From GCA-2683825 sp965662355 (GTDB lineage: Bacteria; Planctomycetota; UBA1135; GCA-002686595): DNA of 64,000 nucleotides. The notes below the pieces were generated by a model. It searched no databases and was not told where the DNA came from. It was given only the letters and a program-made list of their open reading frames with translations. Numbering within the stretch: the first letter of the stretch is position 1; each line of letters starts with the position of its first letter. Shown piece by piece: positions 55,783 to 63,477 of the stretch. Location of the stretch: positions 1-64,000 of the forward strand of contig CBFIHP010000018.1 in the NCBI GenBank assembly GCA_965662355.1. The letters are read 5' to 3'. The position numbers and the translations under genes are program-made.

Positions 55783-57132
55783 CTATTCGATACCGAGGTC
55801 GCGCAGCTTCTCCCAGAGCGCCTTGCGCGAGATGCCGAGCAACTCGGCCGTCTGGGTCTTGTGCCCGCCGGTCATCTCGAGAGCGTGCTTGATGTGGTCC
55901 GTTTCGCAATGACGCAGCACGTCGCGCAGCGGGCGCACTTCCTCGGGGATCTCGGTTGCGCCGCGCCAGCGACCGTCCACGGGTAAGAGTGCATCGCGCT
56001 TCAATTCCGCCCCGGGGCCAGCCAGGGCCACGGCACGCTGGACCGCGTTCTCCAGTTCGCGCACGTTACCGGGCCAGGGATAGCGCTCGAGGGAATTCAT
56101 CGTGGCGTCCGAGACCTTGTACTCCCGGTCCTTGCCGTACTTCCCGAGCATGTGCTGAATCAAGAGCGGGACATCGCCCTCGCGTTCGCGCAGAGCAGGC
56201 AGCTTCACCGGCACGACGTTGATCCGATAGAAGAGGTCCTCGCGAAAGGCCTTCTCACGGACCATCTCCCGCAGGGGTTTCTTCGTCGCGGAGACGACCC
56301 GGATATCGCAGGTTTTCGTCTGCTCGCTCCCCAGGGGTTCGTAGGAGCGCTCCTGAAGAACGCGCAGGAACTTGACCTGGACCGAGAGCGGCATGTCGTC
56401 GATATCGTCCAGGAAAAGCGTCCCGCCGTCCGCCAGCTGGAAGCGCCCCTTGCGATCGCGGTGGGCATCGGTAAACGCCCCCTTCTCGTGACCGAAGAGT
56501 TCGGCTTCCAGGAGGCTTTCGGGTAGGGCTGCGCAGGAGATGGCGACAAAGGCCTTGTCCGCGCGCTGAGATCGATCGTGCAAGGCGCGCGCGACGCGTT
56601 CCTTTCCGGTCCCACTCTCGCCCTCGATCAGCACGGTAGCGTCCGTCGGTGCGACCGTGGTGATTCGCTCGAAGACCTGCAGCATGGCCTTCGAGCGCCC
56701 GACTATCTCGCCCAGGCGTTCCGCGGTCAGTCCGCGAATCTCCTCCCGCAGGCGCTCGTTCTCATCCGTCAGCTTGCGTTCGCGCGCGAAGCGCTCGACC
56801 ATCCCGACCACGGCTTCGTTGCGGAACGGCTTTTGGATGTAGTTGACCGCGCCGATGCGCATGGCCTCGACCGCCTGCTCGACGGTTCCATACCCGGTCA
56901 TGAGCACCACGGGGCGCGTCTCGTCCAGCTCGATGGCACGCTTCAGGACCTCCATCCCCCCGCCTCCGGGCATGCGAATGTCGGTCAGCACAACGTGCGG
57001 CTTCGAACTCTGCAACAATTCGAGCGCTGCGTCGGTGTCCTCAGCGTGTGAGACATCGTAGCCCGCGTCCTGAAGGGCATCCTTCAGCGTGATCGCGATC
57101 GTCTCTTCGTCTTCGGCAAGGAGAACGCGCAC
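55783..57132 (-). CDS. Sigma-54-dependent response regulator, NtrC family
   Basis: This 449-residue regulator has a receiver domain (phosphoacceptor Asp51 in VVLTDIRMPGG, acidic pair near residue 8, Lys101 in YIQKPF), an AAA+ domain (Walker A GESGTGKE at 171-178, Walker B LFLDDIDD at about 239-246), and a C-terminal Fis-type HTH (TQTAELLGISRKALWEKL). The sigma-54 contact loop GAFTGA is GAFTDA (218-223). A GTG start at 57132 follows the GGDEF gene by 7 bases. No histidine kinase is nearby; the degenerate GGDEF protein upstream is its likely operon partner. The rpoN gene lies about 1.7 kb away, so local sigma-54 control is plausible. Confidence 0.93.
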   Translation of the reverse strand: MRVLLAEDEETIAITLKDALQDAGYDVSHAEDTDAALELLQSSKPHVVLTDIRMPGGGGMEVLKRAIELDETRPVVLMTGYGTVEQAVEAMRIGAVNYIQKPFRNEAVVGMVERFARERKLTDENERLREEIRGLTAERLGEIVGRSKAMLQVFERITTVAPTDATVLIEGESGTGKERVARALHDRSQRADKAFVAISCAALPESLLEAELFGHEKGAFTDAHRDRKGRFQLADGGTLFLDDIDDMPLSVQVKFLRVLQERSYEPLGSEQTKTCDIRVVSATKKPLREMVREKAFREDLFYRINVVPVKLPALREREGDVPLLIQHMLGKYGKDREYKVSDATMNSLERYPWPGNVRELENAVQRAVALAGPGAELKRDALLPVDGRWRGATEIPEEVRPLRDVLRHCETDHIKHALEMTGGHKTQTAELLGISRKALWEKLRDLGIE

Positions 57133-57139
57133 GGTTTCC

Positions 57140-57694
57140 TCAGTGGGAATCGCCCCGGGACGCTGTCGCCGGGTCGCTGACGAGAGGGCCAGGCGAACGA
57201 TAGATGAAGCGATCACCGCCTTCTTCCGCCGCCTCGACCAGCGCCAGTTCTGCAGCTTCGACGAGACTGTCGAAGAACATGGTGTTGTCGTTTTCGAAGT
57301 GGGATATGCCGGCGGACAAGGTCACCGAAACGCGGTGGCCGTCGGCCTCGAAGACGAGCCCGTGGGCGGCGGCGATCAAGCGGCGCGCGGCGACCTCGGC
57401 ACCTTCGCGGGTCGTGTGCGGGAGAATCGCCATCAAGCGATCATCCATCAAGCGGCCCAGGTAGTCACAGGTACGGGTCGCGTTCTGGAGCAGATCGACG
57501 ACATCGACGAGGACGCTCTCCCGGAATTCATACCCATACAGATCGCGCAGATTCTCGAGTCGATCGATGCCGCAGACCAGGCAGCTGACGGGATACCCGT
57601 AGCGCTGGGCGCGGCTGAACTCGACCCGCATGAGGTGGCGAATCTGAGTCAGAGAGAAAACGCTCGCTGCGGGGTCTCGTTCGTGGTGTTCCAT
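57140..57694 (-). CDS. Degenerate GGDEF-domain protein
   Basis: This 184-residue single-domain protein has the diguanylate-cyclase fold. It starts with the usual helix LTQIRHLMRVEFSRAQRYGYP, then CLVCGIDRLENLRDLYG (the D-x-F-K-x-x-N-D-x-x-G region), and VTLSAGISHFENDN and ALVEAAEEGGDRFIY at the end. The GGDEF motif itself reads LMDDRL in GRLMDDRLMAILPHT, so cyclase activity is very unlikely. It may instead bind another nucleotide or act in protein-protein contact with the NtrC-type regulator encoded 7 bases downstream. ATG 57694 is the start. Confidence 0.85.
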   Translation of the reverse strand: MEHHERDPAASVFSLTQIRHLMRVEFSRAQRYGYPVSCLVCGIDRLENLRDLYGYEFRESVLVDVVDLLQNATRTCDYLGRLMDDRLMAILPHTTREGAEVAARRLIAAAHGLVFEADGHRVSVTLSAGISHFENDNTMFFDSLVEAAELALVEAAEEGGDRFIYRSPGPLVSDPATASRGDSH

Positions 57695-57807
57695 TTCGGG
57701 ACTGGAGTTGTCTGCGCCTCTAGAGCTAGAAACTTACGCTCGGAGGGAGGCCTTCTCAAGCGCCCCACGGCCACCGGAACGGAATTAGGGCGCTGAACTG
57801 GCGCTGC

Positions 57808-58605
57808 TCAGCCGCGCGAGAAGACCCTCTCGAACAGGGCGTCGAAGCTGGTGCCCCTCTGATGGAGAAAGGCCATGATCAGGAGCAGGATGAGCGTGTA
57901 GATGGCCACGACCACGAACTGGGCGACGACAAAGGCCAAACCTCGCTTGGTGGCCATGCGCGCCTTGCGTCCGGCTCCACGAGCTCCCCGGGCGAGGGGA
58001 GCCATCAGAAAATCCCGCAGCAAGCGGCCGGAGCGTTCCAACAGGCGCAGGTCGTCCATGCGCCCACGCCCGGCCGAATAGAGCTCTTCGGCGCACTCCT
58101 CGACTTTGAACTCACCGTCGATCACGCGTTCCTGCCAGCGCTTGATGACGGCCTTGTCGGTCATATCGAGCTCGACCATCATCCCCGCCAGGAGTCGCCT
58201 CCAGACCCGTTCTTGCTCGGGAGTCTTCCCCGGGACGTTGAGCACGGGGGCCGCCGTGGGGCTGGGCTCTGGGGAGTCGCTCGGCAACTCCTCGAGCGAA
58301 GCCTGGTGTCCGGCGGGCGCATCGACGCCGTAGCCGAGGGTGATCCCGCACCACTGGATCACGTCCCCTGGGCGGAGGGCGATTTCCTCGAAGGGCGCCC
58401 CGCCCTTCTGCGGAGGCGATCCGGAACCGAGAAAGACCGCCCTGGGCGGTCGATTCCAGATGTGCAACTGCTCCCCCCGCTCCACCGGCAGGGATACGTC
58501 GACGTCCTGCGGTGCGGCCCCCCCACCGAGCCGGGTCAGCCCCTCGAGCAAGACCTGCCTGCGGGTTCCTCCAGAGTCAATGATATCGATCCAGCTTCCA
58601 GCCAT
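57808..58605 (-). CDS. FHA-like protein with C-terminal membrane anchor
   Basis: This 265-residue protein has an N-terminal region that looks like a phosphothreonine-binding FHA domain (LLEGLTRLGGGAAPQDVDVS, then ALRPGDVIQWCGITLGYG) followed by a Pro/Ser linker, a charged helical segment (VERALEELYS-like region around EECAEELYSAGRGRMDD) and a single transmembrane helix (FVVAQFVVVAIYTLILLLIM) near the C-terminus. It suggests a membrane-anchored phosphoprotein reader. The conserved FHA R-G-x-x-x-S pattern is imperfect. It is divergent from rpoN and has no partner kinase nearby. Confidence 0.6.
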   Translation of the reverse strand: MAGSWIDIIDSGGTRRQVLLEGLTRLGGGAAPQDVDVSLPVERGEQLHIWNRPPRAVFLGSGSPPQKGGAPFEEIALRPGDVIQWCGITLGYGVDAPAGHQASLEELPSDSPEPSPTAAPVLNVPGKTPEQERVWRRLLAGMMVELDMTDKAVIKRWQERVIDGEFKVEECAEELYSAGRGRMDDLRLLERSGRLLRDFLMAPLARGARGAGRKARMATKRGLAFVVAQFVVVAIYTLILLLIMAFLHQRGTSFDALFERVFSRG

Positions 58606-58809
58606 GGGAACCTGCTTTACTTTCCTGATCCACGCAGGTCACCCCCCTTCTGGGGCGGATCTCGAAAAATCCCCCCAGCTTCGATTTCCTCCGTTCGGCG
58701 CTGGATCCGGATTCCGCATACAATGCGTTGCCCGCTCCCGCGTGGCGCGCCCCTCCTGACGGCAGCTAGGGGAGTGGCATCCCCCCCCCGGAGCCGAAGG
58801 AAACAGCAC
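58606..58809 (+). promoter_or_regulatory. Divergent intergenic region between the FHA-like gene and rpoN
   Basis: This 204-base gap contains TACAAT at 58719-58724, a good -10 candidate for rpoN about 86 bases before its start, but the -35 position is weak. It also holds a strong ribosome-binding site AAGGA just before the TTG at 58810. C-rich tracts and short inverted repeats (CCCC/GGGG near 58656) are present. Confidence 0.35.
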
Positions 58810-60231
58810 TTGCGCATAGGACTCTCACAAACGGCCCGAATGGAGCAGCGACTCGTCCAGTCGCCGCAGATGATTCAGGCCATGCAGATCCTGCAGCTCT
58901 CGGCGCTCGATCTGGAGGATCGCATCTCTCAAGAGTTGCTGGAGAATCCTTTCCTCGAGGTGACCGAGAACTCCGACGCAGAGGAGAGCACCTCCGCAGA
59001 GAACGAACCCGACGGTGAGACCGCAGCCCTCGAGGGCATGATCGACGAACTCGAGCGTTACGAACGAGATTTCGGCGATGGGCCCCAGCGCCGCGTTTCG
59101 GCCGATGAAGCCGATCGCAAACTCGAGGCCATGCGCAACACCCCGGCGACCTACCACAGTCTGGGAGACGCGCTCCTCGAGCAGATCGCCCTGCTCGACC
59201 TCGACGAACGCCGGCGCGAGATCGCGGAGTATCTCATCTACTCACTCGATCCCCGCGGATATCTCCCGGATCCGCTGGAAGAGGTGGCTTCGCAGAGCGG
59301 CATCCCCGATGTCACCGTCGAGGAACTGGAAGAGATTCTCGCCGACATGCGTCGGGCCACGCACCCCGCCCTGGGCGCCAAGGACCTGCAGGAGTGTCTG
59401 CTCCTGCAACTCGGGCCGACTGGCCTCGACACACCGCTCGTGCGCGCCCTCGTCGAGAACCACCTCGCTGATATCACGACCAACCGTTTGCCGCGCATCG
59501 CGCGCGCGACCGGACATACCATCGAAGAGGTGAAGGAGGGCATCGAGGCCATCCGTCACCTGGACCCCAGCCCGGGTCGGGAATACGGCGAGGCCCCGGC
59601 CGAGACCATTCACCCCGACGTGTTGGTCCTCGAGATCGACGGCACTTTCGAGGTTCAGCTCACCCGCCAAGGCGTTCCCGAGCTGACGATCAGCTCTGCC
59701 TATCGCCAGCTCCTGCGACAGGGTGGCAAGGCCGAGGGCGTCCGCAAGTGGGTCAAGCAGCGGCTCGAGTCAGCGCGCTGGTTCATCGACGCCATCGAGC
59801 AGCGCCAGAACACCCTGATGCGTATCGCGAATGTCGTCTTCGATCGTCAGAGCGAGTTCCTCCAGCACGGTGTCAAGGGGCTCACCCCTCTGCGCATGCT
59901 CGAGGTTGCCGAGGCCACCCACGTTCACATCTCGACGGTCAGTCGCGCCGTGGCCGGCAAGTACGCCCAGACCCCCCACGGTATCCTGCCTCTGCGTTAC
60001 TTCTTCTCGGGCGGTACGGCCAAGGAGTCGGGAGGCATGGCAAGTCAGGCCTCGATCAAGCAGCACATCAAGGAGCTGATCGAAACAGAGGACTCCTCCG
60101 CGCCGCTCTCCGATGACCGGCTCGCGGACCTCCTCAAGGAGCGCAACGGCATCGGCATCGCCCGCCGTACGATCACGAAATACCGAAAGGCGCTCGGGAT
60201 CCCCGGTTCCTCCCAGCGCCGCGTGTTCTAG
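58810..60231 (+). CDS. rpoN: RNA polymerase sigma-54 factor
   Basis: This 473-residue alternative sigma factor recognises -24/-12 promoters and needs an NtrC-type activator. The N-terminal region I (QTARMEQRLVQSPQMIQAMQ, then LSALDLEDRISQELLENP) is Gln/Leu-rich as expected, an acidic region II follows, and the C-terminal RpoN box is ARRTITKYRKALGI. The TTG at 58810 is preferred because GAAGGA lies 8 bases upstream and the protein then begins at the typical position (MRIGLSQ). The gene is divergent from the FHA-like gene and is followed by efp after about 100 bases. Confidence 0.93.
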   Translation: MRIGLSQTARMEQRLVQSPQMIQAMQILQLSALDLEDRISQELLENPFLEVTENSDAEESTSAENEPDGETAALEGMIDELERYERDFGDGPQRRVSADEADRKLEAMRNTPATYHSLGDALLEQIALLDLDERRREIAEYLIYSLDPRGYLPDPLEEVASQSGIPDVTVEELEEILADMRRATHPALGAKDLQECLLLQLGPTGLDTPLVRALVENHLADITTNRLPRIARATGHTIEEVKEGIEAIRHLDPSPGREYGEAPAETIHPDVLVLEIDGTFEVQLTRQGVPELTISSAYRQLLRQGGKAEGVRKWVKQRLESARWFIDAIEQRQNTLMRIANVVFDRQSEFLQHGVKGLTPLRMLEVAEATHVHISTVSRAVAGKYAQTPHGILPLRYFFSGGTAKESGGMASQASIKQHIKELIETEDSSAPLSDDRLADLLKERNGIGIARRTITKYRKALGIPGSSQRRVF

Positions 60232-60332
60232 TCGGCACCAGCGGACAAAGCCAAGGACAACCCCACGGACAAACGGGGACGCGCTTTGGTAAGGTGCCAT
60301 TTCGGACCCGAAACGAGAGGAGCGGTAGAACC

Positions 60333-60899
60333 ATGGGCGTACGCGCCACTGAATTGCGGAAAGGCCAGGTCATCGAGAAGGACGGCGACCTGCTCCTGAT
60401 CACCGACTACGAGCACAAGACCCCGGGCAACCTGCGGGCCATCATCAACATCAAGACCAAGTCCTTGACGAGTGGCCAGTCCAACTCGATGCGCCTGGGC
60501 TCGGGCGACACACTCGAGGTGGCCTACCTCGACCGGCGCAAGTCCGAGTACCTCTACAAGGAGGCGAACGACAACTTCGTCTTCATGGACGCCGAGAATT
60601 ACGAGCAGTTCCAGCTCTCCGCCGAGCTCGTCGGCGACAAGATGGGCTTCGTGCGCGAAAACACGACCATCTCTGTCACCTTCCATGGCGCCACCCCGAT
60701 CGGGGTGGAATTGCCTGCTTCCGTAACCCTGAAGGTCACCGAGTCCGAAGCCGCAGTGAAGGGCAACACGGCCAACACCGTGAAGAAGGAAGCCGTCCTC
60801 GAAACCGGCCTGCAGATCAAAGTCCCGATGCACATTGTCGTGGGTGAGGAAGTCCGCGTATCCACAGAGAGCGGCGAGTTCCAAGGCCGAGCGAACTGA
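60333..60899 (+). CDS. efp: Elongation factor P with an asparagine tip residue
   Basis: This 188-residue protein rescues ribosomes stalled at polyproline stretches. The three beta-barrel domains of EF-P are all present, with the signature near the C-terminus (VSTESGEFQGR). The domain I loop that enters the ribosome reads KTPGNLRA (residues 29-36), so the residue equivalent to E. coli Lys34 is Asn33. No lysyl (EpmA/EpmB) or rhamnosyl (EarP) modifying enzyme gene is in the window, which fits an unmodified Asn. The ATG at 60333 has a Shine-Dalgarno (GAGGAGCGG) upstream. Its stop codon is in a long palindrome. Confidence 0.94.
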   Translation: MGVRATELRKGQVIEKDGDLLLITDYEHKTPGNLRAIINIKTKSLTSGQSNSMRLGSGDTLEVAYLDRRKSEYLYKEANDNFVFMDAENYEQFQLSAELVGDKMGFVRENTTISVTFHGATPIGVELPASVTLKVTESEAAVKGNTANTVKKEAVLETGLQIKVPMHIVVGEEVRVSTESGEFQGRAN

Positions 60900-60943
60900 T
60901 GAAACGGAGGATACGGTGCGGCACCGTATCCTCCGTTTCATCA
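60897..60943. terminator. 23-bp perfect palindrome shared by the stops of convergent genes
   Basis: Bases 60897-60919 and 60921-60943 are perfect inverted repeats around a single G, starting and ending with TGA/TCA. The left TGA is the efp stop and the right TCA is the stop of the minus-strand glycosyltransferase. In RNA it forms the same very stable hairpin on either strand, so it can serve as a bidirectional terminator. There is no T-run outside it, but the arms contain GTTTCATC. Confidence 0.8.
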
Positions 60944-62347
60944 CTCCTTCACGTACACACTCACCCCGAGATCTCGGGGAGTCCAGCGCACAGGAAAGTT
61001 GGCCACTTCGCGACAGTCGCGAAGAATCGCCTTGAACTCGACACGCTGTTCCTGCGTCCAGGCCTCGAGCAGCTCGTGGTTCACCACGTACCAGATGCGA
61101 CGGTCGTATCTTTGCCAATCCTGATTCTGGCGCGCGCGAAAGGAGTCCAGCCATGTGACCTCGGCCCAATCGCGGAGGTCGGTCTTCCACGGATTCAGGT
61201 AGAACTCGCCGACCGGAGCATCCATGCCGAACAAGAGGTCGTTGTCGCCGCGGTGTTCGAAGACGAAGGCATAGGCTTCGCGCCACCGCGGTCGGTCGCC
61301 GTTGCGAAAGAAGTAGAGGGTGGAGTCCAGCGTCCCCGGCGCAACGAGCACGAGTAGAAACAGAACGGTGGATCGGACCCGGGTGATGTTCTTCAAGAGC
61401 GGCACGACCGCGACCGCCGCGATCCAGGGCAGGATCACGAAGACGTACTGCGCACTGACGAGCACGAAGAGCGAAGCCAGCCCGGCAAAGCACAGGGCGG
61501 GTACGGCAACGGCCAGTGGAATGAAGCCCCGGTGCGTGCGGTCCTTGTAGACCATCCATGCGCCGTACAAGAAGGCCAACCCGACGGTTGGCGTCAGGTA
61601 GTACCCAGCGGTCATGGCCAGGTGCAGGGTGCTGACACCGCTCTTTTGGTCTTGGTACTTGGACCAGACCTCGAGTGCCCAGCCCGCACCCGCACCCGCT
61701 CCGAGAAAGGCACACAGCGACAGAAGGTTCCAGGGCACGTCCTCGATGGCCTGGATCGGCGGTCGCTGGAACCAGAGCGACATCCACGGAACCATGACGA
61801 TCGGAACACCCAGCAACAGTGCACTCGGGTGCGCCATGGGCGACAGCCCGATGAAGACCAATCCGACCCCGACCAGCCTGGACCGACCGCGCTCGATCCC
61901 CGCGAGAAACACCCCCCCGCCCCCCAGGGCCAGGAACTGGGCCAGGGTGTAGAAGCGTGCGTTCTGCGACCAATACAGGTGCCAGCTCGAACAGGCGATG
62001 ACGAGCGCCGCGCCGGCCGCGCACCGAGCGTTGAGGATCGGGCGCAGAACGAAGAAGCTCGCCGGGATGACGAGCCAGCCGAAGACCGCCGAGGGCAGGC
62101 GCATCAGGAACTCGTCTGGACGGCCCTCGGCGAAACCATAGAACAGACCGAAAAACCCATAACCAAGGGGATTGTCCATCCCTTCGCGGTGGTTTACATC
62201 GGCCAGGGTAAAGGCCTCGTCGAGCCACAGGCTCCACTCCCCCAGAAGGAAGAAACGGACCAACCCCACCCCCATGGCCAAAAGAAAGATCTTTTGCGCC
62301 AGGGGATCCTTGGGGGTTCCAGACCCGCGACGTTTTAGCCGATCCAT
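60941..62347 (-). CDS. GT39/ArnT-like membrane glycosyltransferase
   Basis: This 468-residue polytopic protein has about ten hydrophobic helices and the N-terminal loop LLGEWSLWLDEAFTLADVNH, in which W-x-D-E is typical of the acidic catalytic motif of GT39/PMT/ArnT-type enzymes. These use polyprenyl-phosphate-linked sugars at the periplasmic side of the inner membrane. The end has a soluble domain (YFFRNGDRPRWREAYAFVFE). The ATG at 62347 is chosen; upstream ATG 62413 would extend into the divergent gene's promoter region. The donor and acceptor are unknown; candidates include lipid A or a glycoprotein. Confidence 0.8.
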   Translation of the reverse strand: MDRLKRRGSGTPKDPLAQKIFLLAMGVGLVRFFLLGEWSLWLDEAFTLADVNHREGMDNPLGYGFFGLFYGFAEGRPDEFLMRLPSAVFGWLVIPASFFVLRPILNARCAAGAALVIACSSWHLYWSQNARFYTLAQFLALGGGGVFLAGIERGRSRLVGVGLVFIGLSPMAHPSALLLGVPIVMVPWMSLWFQRPPIQAIEDVPWNLLSLCAFLGAGAGAGWALEVWSKYQDQKSGVSTLHLAMTAGYYLTPTVGLAFLYGAWMVYKDRTHRGFIPLAVAVPALCFAGLASLFVLVSAQYVFVILPWIAAVAVVPLLKNITRVRSTVLFLLVLVAPGTLDSTLYFFRNGDRPRWREAYAFVFEHRGDNDLLFGMDAPVGEFYLNPWKTDLRDWAEVTWLDSFRARQNQDWQRYDRRIWYVVNHELLEAWTQEQRVEFKAILRDCREVANFPVRWTPRDLGVSVYVKE

Positions 62348-62435
62348 GACATTGACTCTCTCGGGCACCAGCGGGAGGTTTCCAAAGCCTCCAGCGCTTG
62401 TAAACTCCAACATCGCAAAGCCAGCCCAACCGTCG

Positions 62436-62870
62436 ATGCCTTTCCTTCCCAAACTCCCCCTCGTCGCAGCGCGCAAAGGGGCGCTCGTGGCCCTGGCAGC
62501 TCTCTTTGTGAGTGCCGCCTGTGTCAACGTGACCCCCCCCGGCGTCTTCTTCGCTTCCCAGCCTCCGGGGGCCAGGATTCTTCTCGATGAGGTGGATTCA
62601 GGCTTCGTGACGCCGGCGATGATCGATCTGGACAACGCCAAGGCATACGAGATCCGGCTCGAGCTGCAGGGCTACGAGCCACGCACCTTCAAGATCAAGC
62701 CCGGCGGCCGGGTGACGCTCGTGCCCTGGTACAACGCGGTCACCCCCGAATCGATCCACTTCCCGCTCTTTGCCACCACCGAGGATCTGTTCTTTCCCCT
62801 GCGACTCGACGAGAACCTCGTACCAGGACGCATCCACGTACGGTTGCACCCCTTGGGCGACGAGCGATGA
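62436..62870 (+). CDS. PEGA-domain lipoprotein
   Basis: This 144-residue protein has a signal with the lipobox VSAAC (Cys about residue 27) and then a PEGA-like beta domain, ASQPPGARILLDEVDSGFVT followed by YEIRLELQGYEPRTFKI, which occurs in surface lipoproteins. The TGA overlaps the ATG of gmhB as ATGA. The function is unknown; it may anchor or cap at the envelope. ATG 62436 is the start of a normal-length signal peptide. Confidence 0.8.
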   Translation: MPFLPKLPLVAARKGALVALAALFVSAACVNVTPPGVFFASQPPGARILLDEVDSGFVTPAMIDLDNAKAYEIRLELQGYEPRTFKIKPGGRVTLVPWYNAVTPESIHFPLFATTEDLFFPLRLDENLVPGRIHVRLHPLGDER

Positions 62871-63445
62871 CCGCACCCCGCCGGGCCGTCTTTCTGGACC
62901 GTGATGGAACTCTCCTCGACGAGCTAGGCTACCTCAGCGACCCGGACAAGCTCCTCCTGCTCGACGGCATCGCTGGCCCCCTGCGTCGCCTCGCCAAGGC
63001 TGGTTTCTTTTTGTGCGTCGTGACCAACCAGAGCGGTGTCGCTCGCGGCTACTTCGACGAAGCCGATCTTGCTCGCGTTCACGACCGCCTGCGCGACAAC
63101 CTCGAAGCCGAGGACGTCCACCTCGACGCGATCCTGCATTGCCCCCACCATCCCGAGCACGGCCCCCCCGACCTCAGGAAGCGCTGCATGTGCCGCAAGC
63201 CCGCTCCGGGCCTCTTCCTCGAAGCAGCCAGCCGTTTCGGCATCGACCTGCCCACGAGCTGGTCCATCGGCGATGCCCAGCGCGATCTCGAAGCCTCCGC
63301 CCGCGCCGGGATCTCCGGGCGCATCCTCGTGCTCACGGGAAAGGGCCGCACGACCAAGGACGAGCTATCCCAGAGCGAGAAGGAGCACATCCACATCCTT
63401 CCCAACCTGGCAGCAGCGGCGCAGTTGATCCTGTCTTCGGCGTAG
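62867..63445 (+). CDS. gmhB: D,D-heptose 1,7-bisphosphate phosphatase (HAD family)
   Basis: This 192-residue HAD phosphatase removes the C7 phosphate from heptose bisphosphate for LPS inner core synthesis. Motifs: VFLDRDGTLLDE (motif I), VVTNQSGVARGYF (motif II), the zinc-finger cysteine/histidine loop CPHHPE...CMCRKP, and SIGDAQRDLEASARAG (motif IV). Homologous histidinol-phosphatases are close relatives, but the zinc loop and length fit GmhB. Its ATG overlaps the PEGA lipoprotein stop. Confidence 0.9.
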   Translation: MTAPRRAVFLDRDGTLLDELGYLSDPDKLLLLDGIAGPLRRLAKAGFFLCVVTNQSGVARGYFDEADLARVHDRLRDNLEAEDVHLDAILHCPHHPEHGPPDLRKRCMCRKPAPGLFLEAASRFGIDLPTSWSIGDAQRDLEASARAGISGRILVLTGKGRTTKDELSQSEKEHIHILPNLAAAAQLILSSA

Positions 63446-63477
63446 TTGGGTGTGCGAGCGCTCCCGTCCCAACGCAA

